Source: UBA4733 sp036734945
Lineage (GTDB): Bacteria; Chloroflexota; UBA4733
DNA: 64,000 nucleotides
Assembly (NCBI GenBank): GCA_036734945.1
Contig: DAIMXP010000026.1
Coordinates: forward strand, 1 to 64,000
Direction: 5' to 3'
Under the pieces are notes generated by a model that was given only the letters and a program-made list of their open reading frames with translations, was not told the DNA's origin and searched no databases. Below, one piece after another: positions 15,099 to 23,967 of the stretch. How positions within the stretch are numbered: position 1 is the first letter of the stretch; the number at the start of each line of letters is the position of its first letter. The position numbers and the translations under genes were made by a program.

Positions 15099-16458
15099 CG
15101 CCCTCCCCCGCCGCCACGCTCTGGCACTCCTCACCAGCGCCGGTCTCGCCTCTCTACTCGCTGCTTGCAGCAGCGCCCCAATCCAGCCGCAGCCCAGTGT
15201 GAAGACTTCCGTCTCATCAACAACGTCCGGCGGTCCAACTACCTCCGCGGCCGCCGCTCCCACCGGACCTGTTGTCAACCTCACCGTCTTAGGTGGCGGG
15301 TCGCCGGAGCAGCAGGCAGTGATTAACCAGGCAATCAAGCTATTCGAGGCGCAACATCCGGGAACGCATGTGGAGTCGGCCAACCCGGCCAACACCAACA
15401 GCAAGCTGGATACCTTGATTGCCGCCGGTACGCCGCCGTCGACCTTTACCTTACAGCCCTTCGACATGCCGAGCTACATCATCAAAGGCGCGCTGAATCC
15501 GATCGATGCGTATGTGGCCAGTGCGCACTACGACCTCGCCGACTTCTACCCGAAAGCGCTCAACCAGTACTACTGGAAGGGCAAGCTCTACGGGCTGCCG
15601 CGTGGCTTCGGCAACCAGGATTTGTACTGGAACGTCGATATGTTCAGCAAGAGCGGAGCGCCGGCGCCGGCTGCGAAGTGGGCTGACGCTTCCTGGACGA
15701 TCGACGCCTTTCTCAGCGTGGCCCAACGGCTGACTGTCCGCACCGGCAGTACGGTGAGTCAGTACGGCTACGCCCAGGGCTTCGGCTTGCGGCAGTGGGA
15801 ACCCTGGGTCTGGCTCTTCGGCGGCTCGGTGGTGGACGTTGCCAACCAGAAGTGCTTGCTTGGCGAGGATGCGGCGATCGCCGGCTTGCAGTTTCTGGCC
15901 GACCTCATGTACAAGCATCAGGTCATGGCCACACCGGCTGATCTGAAGAAGCAGGGGTTGTCCGCCCGCTTCGGCGCCAATCAGCTTGGCATGGCAATGG
16001 ACATCCCCGCGCAACTCACCACCTACCGCAAGCTCAAGGCCCCGACCTGGGATGCGGCTCCTTTGCCCAGCAACAAGGCAACGGTAACCAGTGGCGGCGG
16101 CCTGGCCTGGATGATGATTGCCGGCTCGCCGCAGCCTGATCTCACCTGGGCCATCACCGCCTGGATGGCGAGCAAGCAGGTGCAAACACTGGAGTGCGTC
16201 GCCGCTACTACCGCGCCGCCGCGGCAGTCGGTCGCTACGTCCGCATGCTACAACGACCCCAAGCAGCCGCCGAAGCACATGAACGTCTTCCTGGAGGCGC
16301 CGACCTATGTCCACGGCGACCCGCTTGTCGTGAACTGGACGGCGGTGGACGCCGTGCTGGAGCCGGGTCTGGCCCCGATCTTCAACGGCACGAAGAGCGC
16401 CAACGAGGTGCTGCCGTCCCTGGCGCAGCAGCTCAATGGTCTGATCCAAACATCCTGA
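14947..16458 (+). CDS. ABC-type extracellular sugar-binding lipoprotein with altered N-terminus
   Basis: 503 aa as open frame. The family 1 solute-binding domain (about 98-500) follows a twin-Arg signal RRHALALL and lipobox LLAAC (Cys near 75). Residues about 30-50 (RGPLLLRGGPASEARGWG) come from the inserted 65-bp repeat, not from the family. ATG 15008, with AAGGAG 6-7 nt before it, looks like the native start but is out of frame and stops in the repeat (TAA). The present start, and whether export still works, is unclear. No permease or ATPase gene is near. It shares a locus with sulfatases, so the ligand may be a sulfated or desulfated oligosaccharide. Confidence 0.75.
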   Translation: MERAMTKRSSSQRRNCKESWHGQPSPAFRRGPLLLRGGPASEARGWGTPAGALPRRHALALLTSAGLASLLAACSSAPIQPQPSVKTSVSSTTSGGPTTSAAAAPTGPVVNLTVLGGGSPEQQAVINQAIKLFEAQHPGTHVESANPANTNSKLDTLIAAGTPPSTFTLQPFDMPSYIIKGALNPIDAYVASAHYDLADFYPKALNQYYWKGKLYGLPRGFGNQDLYWNVDMFSKSGAPAPAAKWADASWTIDAFLSVAQRLTVRTGSTVSQYGYAQGFGLRQWEPWVWLFGGSVVDVANQKCLLGEDAAIAGLQFLADLMYKHQVMATPADLKKQGLSARFGANQLGMAMDIPAQLTTYRKLKAPTWDAAPLPSNKATVTSGGGLAWMMIAGSPQPDLTWAITAWMASKQVQTLECVAATTAPPRQSVATSACYNDPKQPPKHMNVFLEAPTYVHGDPLVVNWTAVDAVLEPGLAPIFNGTKSANEVLPSLAQQLNGLIQTS

Positions 16459-16487
16459 GCACTTAAATTCTAGAGAAAGGTCTGACT

Positions 16488-17849
16488 ATGCCGGATCGTC
16501 CGAACCGCCCGAACTTGCTCCTGCTCATGGCCGATCAGCATCGTTTCGACTGGTACGGCGCAGCCGGCGCCGATTGGACGCGCACGCCCAACATTGACCG
16601 CCTGGCTGCCGGCGGCATCCGCTTCAGCCAGACAACCTGCAACAGCCCTGTCTGCGCGCCCTCGCGCGTCAGTCTGGCATCCGGGCTGCAGCCGCACCGC
16701 GTCGGCGCCCTCAGCAACGCCGCTTTCTTGCCTCCTACCACGCCGACCTACTATCAGGCGCTGCGCGATAACGGCTACCGTGTCGGCTTCGTCGGCAAGC
16801 TGGACCTGCACAAGCCCGACCCGTACAACGGTCGTAACGGCAATCTGCCGATCACCTATCGCTATGGCTTTACGGACCCGGTGGAGTGCGAGGGCAAGAT
16901 GCACGCCGGGCAGGGGCCGCGCCCCAACGGTCCCTACAACCAGTACCTCCTGCAACAGGGCAGCTTTGCTGCATTCTGTGCCGATTACCGCCGCCGTACG
17001 CGCGAGCTGCCGGTCTGGTACGCCGCCGATTCCGTGCTGCCGGCAGAGGAGTGCGAGGATAGCTATATCGGCCGGCGGTCGTGCGAGTGGCTGCGCGACG
17101 TCGCCGATCAGGAATCACCCTGGCACCTGTTCGTCAGTTTCGTCGGCCCCCACGATCCGTGGGACCCGCCGACCGCCTTCGCAGACCATTTCCGCGATGC
17201 GCCGATGCCGCCCGCTCTGGCGGACAGCATGGAAGGCAAGCCGGGTTGGCAACGCCAGAAGGCCAGGCGTATGGCCGGAGCGACGCCAGAGGAGGTGGCC
17301 GTCGTGCGCCGCCAGTACACGGCATCGCTGGAGTTGATCGACGACCAGATCGGGCAAATTTTGGCGACGCTACAAGAGCGTGGGCAGGCCGAGAACACCT
17401 ACGTCCTCTACTGTTCCGACCACGGGGAGATGCTGGGTGACCACGGCCTCTACCAGAAGAGCGTTCACTACGAGGCGGCGCTGCGTGTGCCGCTCATCGT
17501 CAGCGGACCCGACATTGCCCCCGCCGTGAGCGACGCGCTGGTGGAGCTCGCCGACATCAACCCAACGCTGCAAGAGCTGGCCGGTGTGGCGCCGCGCCCG
17601 GAACTGGATGCTCGTTCCCTGCTCTCACTGCTGCGCGACCCGGCGGCCAACCATCGCCAGGTAACGATTAGCCAGCTCGACAACTGCCGCTCGCTGCGCG
17701 ACCGCGACTACAAGTACGTCTACAACCAGAACGACCTGCCGGAACTCTACGACCTGCGGGAAGATCCAAATGAGCTGGTCAACCTGGCGCCGCGCCGGCC
17801 GGAGCTGGTAGGCGAGATGCAACGGAAGTTGACGCGGCGACTGATGTGA
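16488..17849 (+). CDS. sulfatase, formylglycine type
   Basis: 453 aa, choline-sulfatase/arylsulfatase-like. N-terminal metal motif LLLMADQHRFDWYGAAG (about 11-27), signature C56-A-P-S-R60 followed by VSLASG, and CSDHGEMLGDHG (about 308), which supplies the second metal ligands. C56 should become formylglycine. No signal peptide, so probably cytoplasmic. ATG 16488 has GAGAAAGG upstream. It starts 29 bp after the binding-protein gene and is the third superfamily member of the locus, consistent with stepwise desulfation of a substrate (inference). Confidence 0.9.
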   Translation: MPDRPNRPNLLLLMADQHRFDWYGAAGADWTRTPNIDRLAAGGIRFSQTTCNSPVCAPSRVSLASGLQPHRVGALSNAAFLPPTTPTYYQALRDNGYRVGFVGKLDLHKPDPYNGRNGNLPITYRYGFTDPVECEGKMHAGQGPRPNGPYNQYLLQQGSFAAFCADYRRRTRELPVWYAADSVLPAEECEDSYIGRRSCEWLRDVADQESPWHLFVSFVGPHDPWDPPTAFADHFRDAPMPPALADSMEGKPGWQRQKARRMAGATPEEVAVVRRQYTASLELIDDQIGQILATLQERGQAENTYVLYCSDHGEMLGDHGLYQKSVHYEAALRVPLIVSGPDIAPAVSDALVELADINPTLQELAGVAPRPELDARSLLSLLRDPAANHRQVTISQLDNCRSLRDRDYKYVYNQNDLPELYDLREDPNELVNLAPRRPELVGEMQRKLTRRLM

Positions 17850-17854
17850 GAGTA

Positions 17855-18085
17855 ATGGCGATGGCGGAGGAGGCCAGAGTGGAAGAGAGGACCCACCCGG
17901 TGCGACCGACACCCACCCCCCGCCTCGCCGCTCTCCTGCGCCAAACGGCCGCTGGCCACCTCGCTTGCCCCTACTGCCAGGACGCCCTGCAGGCCAGGGT
18001 GCTGGACGCTGAGCGTGTGCAGTTCCGCTGCCCCACCTGCGGCTTCGTCGAAGCGCCCGACCGCCTGGAGGAGGGCCGTCGTTAG
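17855..18085 (+). CDS. small zinc-ribbon protein
   Basis: 76 aa. Two Cys pairs, CPYCQ (about 38-42) and CPTCG (about 58-62), form a probable four-Cys zinc ribbon. The N-terminal half is rich in Pro and Arg. GTG 17846, inside the sulfatase stop, is the other possible start. The function is not known; such proteins can be subunits or nucleic-acid binders. Its stop overlaps the stop of the convergent CCA-adding gene (TTAG, 18082-18085). Confidence 0.7.
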   Translation: MAMAEEARVEERTHPVRPTPTPRLAALLRQTAAGHLACPYCQDALQARVLDAERVQFRCPTCGFVEAPDRLEEGRR

Positions 18086-19524
18086 TGCGGGCTTTCGATG
18101 CGCTGTTCAGTCATAAACGCACGCATCCGTAGCTCCGCCCCGGCAGCGTCGTCTGCCGCGAGCTCCCCGTCGAGCACCAGATTCAGCAGGCAGGTCTTGA
18201 TCTGGCCGATGGCCGGGCCCGGCTTGATCCCCGTCAGCGCCATGATCGCTTCGCCATCGAGGGGGCTTTCCGGCTTTACTTCGTGCATCTCGGCGATGGC
18301 CTGGCGGCAGCGCTCGATCAGGCGTTCCAGGCGTAGCATGTGGCCGCTGACCTTGCGGGGGTTGGAACTGGTGACATCGGCCCGCGCCAGGTCGAAGAGG
18401 CGCTCGATCCGCTCCTCGCCAATCTCGCGGACAAAGCGGCGGATCGCGCTGTCGGTCCAGGTGTCGGTGTCGGAGGCCGGTCGCATGTGGAATGCGATCA
18501 GGGCCAGCACCTCTTTGGTCGTGGCGGTGTCATAGCGCAGGCTGGCCAGGATGTCGCGGGCGATGCCGGCGCCGACCCGTTCGTGCTCGAAGAAGTGGAC
18601 CTGACCGTTGGTGACGCTGAGCGTGCGCGGCTTGCCGACATCGTGGAGCAGGGCCGCCAGGCGCAGCGTAAGGTCCGGCGGTGTGTTCTCCACGACGCGC
18701 AGCGTGTGGGTGAGCAGGTTCTTGAAACGCTGCTTGCCTTCGTCGGTGAACCGCTTCATAACGTCCACCGGCGGGGCGATCTGGGCCATCAGGTCCAGTT
18801 CCACCAGCAGGCGCAGGCCAAAGGCGACGCGTGGTGAGAGCAGAATTTTGTCTAGCTCGTCGCGGATACGCTCGCGGGAGACAATGGCCAGACTGGCGGC
18901 CGTCCGGCGCACTGCCGCTTCGGTGCCGTCGTCGAGTTGGAAGCCGAGTTGGGCGGCAAAACGCACGACGCGCATGAGCCGCAAGGGATCTTCGGCAAAG
19001 CGCTGTGCCGGGTCACCGGTGATGCGGATGCGCTGCCGGCGCAGATCGCGGATGCCGCCGGCCGGGTCAAGCAGGGGACCGTCGGTCAAGTTGACCGCCA
19101 GGGAGTTGATGGTGAGGTCTCGCCGGATCAAGTCTTCCAGGATGTCGTCGCCGAAGGTGACCTCCGGGTGACGGTCGTCAGCGCGGTAGACATCCTTGCG
19201 GAAGGTCGTGACCTCGATAGTTCCCGTTTCGGTGCTCAGGCCGATCGTGCCGAAGCGCTTGCCGACTTCGTAGGTGGGCCAGCCCAGATGGCGAACGATC
19301 GTCAGCGTCGCGTCGGGCGCGGCGTCCGTGGCGAGGTCGACATCTTTGTCTGTAAGCGCCGATTCCAGCAGCAGGTCGCGCAGGTAGCCGCCAACGAGGT
19401 ACAGGCGGCGGCCGTGGCGCCGGAACTGCGCCTCCAGGCGGCGCAGTGCTGCCTGCTGTAAGGCAACCGAACGGACCCGCTCGCCCAGCGCGTCAAGGTT
19501 GATCTCCTGCTGCTCTGCGGCCAT
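18082..19524 (-). CDS. CCA-adding enzyme / polyA-polymerase-type tRNA nucleotidyltransferase with HD domain
   Basis: 480 aa. The class II nucleotidyltransferase head has LYLVGGYLRDLLL (about 41-53) and the DVDLATDA metal motif, then RRDLTINSLAVNL and the RFAEDPLRLMRVVRFAAQL neck region. A C-terminal HD domain (about 255-365, ALLHDVGKPRT and FFEHERVGAGIA) resembles the phosphohydrolase domain of many CCA enzymes. It repairs or builds the tRNA 3' CCA end. ATG 19524 is chosen because the conserved core begins soon after. Whether it adds full CCA or only part cannot be told. Confidence 0.9.
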   Translation of the reverse strand: MAAEQQEINLDALGERVRSVALQQAALRRLEAQFRRHGRRLYLVGGYLRDLLLESALTDKDVDLATDAAPDATLTIVRHLGWPTYEVGKRFGTIGLSTETGTIEVTTFRKDVYRADDRHPEVTFGDDILEDLIRRDLTINSLAVNLTDGPLLDPAGGIRDLRRQRIRITGDPAQRFAEDPLRLMRVVRFAAQLGFQLDDGTEAAVRRTAASLAIVSRERIRDELDKILLSPRVAFGLRLLVELDLMAQIAPPVDVMKRFTDEGKQRFKNLLTHTLRVVENTPPDLTLRLAALLHDVGKPRTLSVTNGQVHFFEHERVGAGIARDILASLRYDTATTKEVLALIAFHMRPASDTDTWTDSAIRRFVREIGEERIERLFDLARADVTSSNPRKVSGHMLRLERLIERCRQAIAEMHEVKPESPLDGEAIMALTGIKPGPAIGQIKTCLLNLVLDGELAADDAAGAELRMRAFMTEQRIESPH

Positions 19525-19739
19525 CGTCCCGTTTGCTCGTTCTGTCGTTCCTGCCGACGCAGCCCCGGCGGCGGCCCAACCTTGTAGTGTATCGGATAGG
19601 CCGATGGTCCCAGCGTCCGGCGGCATCGGTGGCGGTGCGGGTAGGAACGGCTACCGCGCGGGACACTGAGCCACGTACAATGGTCATACCGGGCGGCAGA
19701 CGCGCTGGTTGCAGGATGCCAGGCAGGAGAGTGGCGGCG

Positions 19740-20270
19740 ATGATGAGACTCATTGGGCGCCGCAGTCCCGCCGAGGAGGAAGAAGCGTATTTGGATGATG
19801 AATCCTCCGAGCAAGCCCCGGCAGAAGAAAGTAACGACCTCCTGACCCTCTTGGATCGGTTGGAGCATGCCCTGACGAACGCCGGCCGCGTCCCGATGAC
19901 CGGTCGGTTGCTCGTCGACGAAGAGGCGCTGTATACCATCCTCGATCAGATCCGCACCTCCGGCCAGGCCGGCATCCGGCAGGCGCGCGCTATCGTGCGC
20001 CACCGGGATCAGATCATGGATGAGTCGCAGCAGGAAGCCGCGCGCATTGTCGCCGAAGCGACGGCCCAGGCCGCTGCGATGCTGGCGGACGGGGGCCTGG
20101 CCGAGCGGTCAGCCCGCCGGGGGCGCGAACTTCTGGACGACGCTGAGCGCCAGGCGCGCGAAGTCGAGGCCGAGGCCGACCAGTACGCCGGACAGGTGCT
20201 TCTGGCGCTTCGCGAGCGGCTCAACCGAATTCAAGCGGTGTTGCAGGAGGGCGATATTGCTACCGAGTAG
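19740..20270 (+). CDS. coiled-coil protein, ATP-synthase-b/DivIVA-like
   Basis: 176 aa, mostly charged helix. A Glu-rich N-terminus (about 8-30) leads to ETILDQIR-type helices. From about residue 85 comes a long Ala/Glu/Arg coiled coil (QEAARIVAEATAQAAAML, ARRGRELLDDAERQAREVE). No membrane segment. It resembles the stator-b-like or DivIVA-like proteins often found in Chloroflexota, possibly a scaffold. ATG 19740 has AGGAGA upstream. The NYN gene follows after 36 bp, so they may be co-expressed. Confidence 0.7.
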   Translation: MMRLIGRRSPAEEEEAYLDDESSEQAPAEESNDLLTLLDRLEHALTNAGRVPMTGRLLVDEEALYTILDQIRTSGQAGIRQARAIVRHRDQIMDESQQEAARIVAEATAQAAAMLADGGLAERSARRGRELLDDAERQAREVEAEADQYAGQVLLALRERLNRIQAVLQEGDIATE

Positions 20271-20306
20271 CGCACGGCGCTACCCGGAAGTGAGAGGAGT
20301 CCCTTT

Positions 20307-21521
20307 TTGTCTTACCCATCGGACGAGCGCCCAGAGAGTGGTGCAGAGCAAGCAACTGACAATGCCGGCCTAAGCGGCGACACGGAGGAGGCACGCCCGG
20401 CCCGTCCCCGCCGCAGGCGCGGCCGCCGAACGACCGCGGCAGAGCGCCAGGAGGCCGCCGGCGACGATGCCGGCGACGTGATTGAGCCGTCCACCCAAGA
20501 CGAGAACAGTGTCATTGAGGTCGAACCCGAGCTCCTGGCGGCCCAGGAAGTGGAAAGCTTCGGCGTGAGCCCACGTGACGTGCTTACTTCCGCGAGTACC
20601 GGGGTCCCTGGGCGCGTCAATTCCTTCGATCAGGAACTGCCACCGACTCAACCGCCGCCTGCGGTGCGCGTACCGTCAGCCGGTAGCCAGGTCGGCGTGC
20701 CGCCGCGCCCGCGCCAGGGCAGTTATGGGCAGAGCGTACAGCAGCCACGCTCACCCCAGGGTGGCCAGCGCCAGGTCCAGCAGCGTTCACCGCGCGTCCC
20801 CTCGTTACCGCCGGGGGTACCCAGCGCGGCGGCCTTGGACGAGGTGGAGCCGAGCCGCTCCCCAGCGCCGGCGCGAGCCGAGCCGCAGGGCGACCTGGCC
20901 CTCCTGTTGCACGGCTTCGAGGAGATTCAGCAACGCAACACCGATCGCATCCTGGCGGCTCTCCGTCAGACCGGCGGCAGTGACAGCTCGGCGTCGCGCA
21001 CCCAGAACTCGGCGGAGCGCGTCGGGGTCTTTGTCGATGTGCCGAATCTGGTCTATGCAGCGCGCTATCTCAACCGCTGGATCGACTTCGGCCGGCTGCT
21101 GGAGCGCCTCCTCAACGGTCGCCGCCTGATTCGTGCTCACGCCTACAGTCCCACTGACCCCGATCCCTCCGCCGATCAGCAGTTCCTGACGCCAGTGAAG
21201 GCCCAGGGCTACCGCCTGACGACCAAGAACTACCGGACCTTCGCCAGCGGCGCCAAGAAGGCCGACATGGATCTTGACCTCTGCATGGATGTGGTCCGGC
21301 TGGTCGTGGCGAAGGCCGTGGAGTGCATCGTGCTGTGCAGTGGCGACGGGGATTTTCTGCCGCTGCTGGATTTCTGTGCGGATAACGGCGTGCGCGTGGA
21401 AGTGGCATCGTTCGTGGAAGCCACCTCCGACGAGCTACGGCAAGCTTGTGACCGCTTCTACAACCTGTCGGCGATGGAAGGCATCCGCCTGTCGCGCCCG
21501 CTGGGAACGGCAAACGCATAG
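20307..21521 (+). CDS. NYN (LabA/PIN-like) domain protein with disordered N-terminus
   Basis: 404 aa. Residues 1-190 are low-complexity, Arg/Pro/Gln/Ser rich with an RRRRGRR patch, and probably bind nucleic acid. Residues about 235-395 form the NYN domain: VGVFVDVPNL (first Asp), KKADMDLDLCMDV and CSGDGDFLPLLDF give the acidic metal site of PIN-like RNases. A role in RNA turnover is likely but the target is unknown. It starts with TTG 20307 behind GAGAGGAG. Confidence 0.82.
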   Translation: MSYPSDERPESGAEQATDNAGLSGDTEEARPARPRRRRGRRTTAAERQEAAGDDAGDVIEPSTQDENSVIEVEPELLAAQEVESFGVSPRDVLTSASTGVPGRVNSFDQELPPTQPPPAVRVPSAGSQVGVPPRPRQGSYGQSVQQPRSPQGGQRQVQQRSPRVPSLPPGVPSAAALDEVEPSRSPAPARAEPQGDLALLLHGFEEIQQRNTDRILAALRQTGGSDSSASRTQNSAERVGVFVDVPNLVYAARYLNRWIDFGRLLERLLNGRRLIRAHAYSPTDPDPSADQQFLTPVKAQGYRLTTKNYRTFASGAKKADMDLDLCMDVVRLVVAKAVECIVLCSGDGDFLPLLDFCADNGVRVEVASFVEATSDELRQACDRFYNLSAMEGIRLSRPLGTANA

Positions 21522-21655
21522 GCGTTCGTTTGCGGATCAAATGGTTCACGGAGGCATCGCCACTTTCGTGTTACCGACCGCGCGGGGCAAACGAGCGACT
21601 CGGCCGGTGCAGCGGATTCGGGTGTCAGCGCTATGTCGCTATGGAAGGAGAAGGC

Positions 21656-22705
21656 ATGTCAACAACGGAGTCGGGTGAGTTGATCCTGGAGGCCACCGGG
21701 ATCGCCGGAGGCAAGGTCGGCGATTTCGCCCAGGACCGCTACGATCACATGCAGTACCGCCGCTGCGGGCGTAGCGGCATGCTGCTGCCGGCGATTTCGC
21801 TGGGCGGCTGGGAGACGTTCGGCGGCTATCGCGGACCGGAAGTGGCCCGCCAGTGCCTGCTGCGCGCCTTTGACCTGGGCATCACCCACATTGATTTGGC
21901 CAACAACTACGGAAAGCCGGCTGGCAACTCGGAGATCGTCTGCGGCGAGATCATCCGCCGTGACCTGCCGCGCGATGAACTGATCATCAGCAGCAAGGCC
22001 GGCTACCGCATGTGGCCGGGCCCCTATGGTGAGTGGCTTTCCAAGAAGTATCTGGTGGCGAGTTGTGAGCAGAGCCTGAGGCGCACCGGGCTGGAGTACT
22101 TCGATATCTTCTACCTCCACCGGCCGGACACTACCACGCCGCTGGACGAAAGCCTCGGCGCGTTGGATCAACTGGTTCGTCAGGGCAAAGTGCTCTACGG
22201 CGGCGTCAGCAGCTTCAGTGGCGCCCATTTCGCCGACGCAGTTCGCATCTGCGAGCGCCACGACTGGGCGCCGATCACCATCCATCAGCCGTCCTACAAC
22301 CTGCTGAACCGCGGCATCGAGAAGGATCTGCTGCCGCAGACCGAGCGCTCCGGCACTGGCGTGATCGCCTTCGTGCCGCTGGCCAGCGGCATGCTGACCA
22401 GCAAATACCTCTCCGGCGACATTCCGGCGGACTCGCGGGCGGCGCTGCTGTGGGGCGAAGAGAATGCCCGGCGGCGCCTGACGCCCGACCGGCTGGACAA
22501 ACTGCGCGCCTTAAACGCTATTGCCGAGGCGCGCGGCCAGAGCCTGGCGCAAATGGCGCTTGCCTGGATCCTTCGACTTCCGGCCATTACCAGTGCCCTG
22601 ATCGGCGCATCCAAGGTGGAGCAGATCGAAGAGAACGTCAAAGCGCTGGACAACCTGGAGTTCAGCAAGGACGAACTCAGCGCGATCGACCGCCTCACCG
22701 CCTGA
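21656..22705 (+). CDS. aldo/keto reductase
   Basis: 349 aa, Shaker-beta/YghZ-type subfamily. The catalytic tetrad is visible as Asp and Tyr in HIDLANNYG (about 77-85), Lys in SKAGYRMW and His in YLHRPD. The C-terminal cofactor loop reads ALIGASKVEQIEENV. It reduces carbonyls with NADPH. The extra N-terminal 30 residues before the barrel are unusual but begin at an ATG with a strong GGAAGGAG. It is a single gene; the physiological substrate is unknown. Confidence 0.9.
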   Translation: MSTTESGELILEATGIAGGKVGDFAQDRYDHMQYRRCGRSGMLLPAISLGGWETFGGYRGPEVARQCLLRAFDLGITHIDLANNYGKPAGNSEIVCGEIIRRDLPRDELIISSKAGYRMWPGPYGEWLSKKYLVASCEQSLRRTGLEYFDIFYLHRPDTTTPLDESLGALDQLVRQGKVLYGGVSSFSGAHFADAVRICERHDWAPITIHQPSYNLLNRGIEKDLLPQTERSGTGVIAFVPLASGMLTSKYLSGDIPADSRAALLWGEENARRRLTPDRLDKLRALNAIAEARGQSLAQMALAWILRLPAITSALIGASKVEQIEENVKALDNLEFSKDELSAIDRLTA

Positions 22706-22888
22706 CTGACGTCCCCGATTGCCAAGCTGGAGGATGGGGGGATCAGGGCGCTCTGGACGGTATACTGAAGCGTTGCCGCAACTGACTGGAACGGCGGCAG
22801 GTGTCTTTGCCTTTCCGCCTTCCCGGCGGGCATAGCGGTAAGCCGCACCGGCCGGGCTGCTCCGGTCAGCGCCTGGAGGGACGGCCAA

Positions 22889-23431
22889 ATGATCGAACTC
22901 ATCGTGGAAAGTGTTCGTGGCAGCCTTATCACGAAGGAGCGCGTGCTGATGCTGCGCGAGCGCGAACGCGAGCGCTATCTGCCGATGCACATCGGTGAAT
23001 CGGAAGCGCTGTGCATTGCCGTCGCGCTGCAAAAGGCTCCGATCGCCCGCCCGCTGGCGCCGGACCTGCTCAAAGCGGTCATTCAACAACTGGGTGCGCG
23101 CATGACCCAGGTGGTCGTGACAGACCTCATCGACGATACCTTTCACGCTCGGTTGATCCTCGATATGCAGGGGCGCCATATTGAGGTCGATGCCCGACCC
23201 AGCGATGCCATCGCGCTGGCGTTGCGGTTGCAGGTACCGATCTATGCCGAAGAGGGCGTGATGTCGCGCGCCGGCTATATCCCGCAGCCGGAGCGCAAGG
23301 AGGAGTCACGCGGCGGCCGCATGCGGGTTGAGCACAGGCCCGATCCGGTCGACCCGGCGAAGCTCGGCGCATTCGTGGACTTTATCGGGTCCCTTGACGA
23401 TCTCGATGACCTGGGCAAGCCGCAGAAGTAG
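22889..23431 (+). CDS. bifunctional nuclease family protein (DUF151)
   Basis: 180 aa. The BFN/DUF151 domain covers about 1-130, with LPMHIGESEALCIAVAL (about 30-46), LIDDTFHARLIL and the signature VDARPSDAIALALRLQVPIYAEE. Plant and bacterial relatives have DNase/RNase activity. The charged tail (EERKEESRGGR type) and C-terminal helix resemble other Chloroflexota and actinobacterial versions. Start ATG 22889 follows GCCTGGAGGGACGG. Confidence 0.88.
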   Translation: MIELIVESVRGSLITKERVLMLRERERERYLPMHIGESEALCIAVALQKAPIARPLAPDLLKAVIQQLGARMTQVVVTDLIDDTFHARLILDMQGRHIEVDARPSDAIALALRLQVPIYAEEGVMSRAGYIPQPERKEESRGGRMRVEHRPDPVDPAKLGAFVDFIGSLDDLDDLGKPQK

Positions 23432-23497
23432 GCGTTACCTGATGCACGTTGCCGAAGTGGCAGAGACCGACGAGTATACTATTGCGATGAGGTGCCA

Positions 23498-23887
23498 ATG
23501 GCGATGTCCCTGACCGAGATGGTCATTCGCGGCCTGGTGGCCGATTACAATGTTGCCTGCAGCGTCTGCGGCACGCGCTTCCGTCGCTCCGGCATGCGCG
23601 TCGTGCGTCGTGAAGACGACGTCTGGCAGATCAGCGCGCGCTGCCCAAGTTGCGAGAAGATCACCCTGCTCATGGTCAAGCTGGATGCCGCCGGCATCGT
23701 GTCGGATATCGAACTGAGCCGCACGGAACAAGAGCGCTTCGCGGGCGTGCCGGCAATCAATGCGGATGACGTGCTGGACCTTTCCGGGTTCCTGGCGACG
23801 TTTGATGGTGACTTCAAGGCCTTTTTTGCCCAGTACGATCCACCACCGGCAGCGGCGGAACAGGCCGAAGGGGAACTCGCGCCGTAA
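23498..23887 (+). CDS. zinc-ribbon protein of unknown function
   Basis: 129 aa from ATG 23498 (GAGGTG upstream); GTG 23492 is also possible. Cys pairs CSVC (about 22-25) and CPSC (about 50-53) form a zinc ribbon, with a strand-rich stretch between them. The C-terminal half has DVLDLSGFLATFDGDFKAFF, a recurring motif in small proteins next to bfn-type genes, and an acidic tail. No enzymatic motif. It may be co-transcribed with the DUF151 gene 66 bp upstream. Confidence 0.65.
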   Translation: MAMSLTEMVIRGLVADYNVACSVCGTRFRRSGMRVVRREDDVWQISARCPSCEKITLLMVKLDAAGIVSDIELSRTEQERFAGVPAINADDVLDLSGFLATFDGDFKAFFAQYDPPPAAAEQAEGELAP

Positions 23888-23967
23888 CGGCAGCGGCGGG
23901 GCAGTTTCCACGCTGGCTCACTTCCATGGCAACTGAGGCTCGCATAGGCATAAAGGGGGAACGATCC

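Noticed and set aside
22761..22766. TATACT as promoter of the DUF151 gene
   Set aside because: A good -10 but no -35 at 16-18 bp, and the leader would be over 110 nt; too weak to list as a feature.
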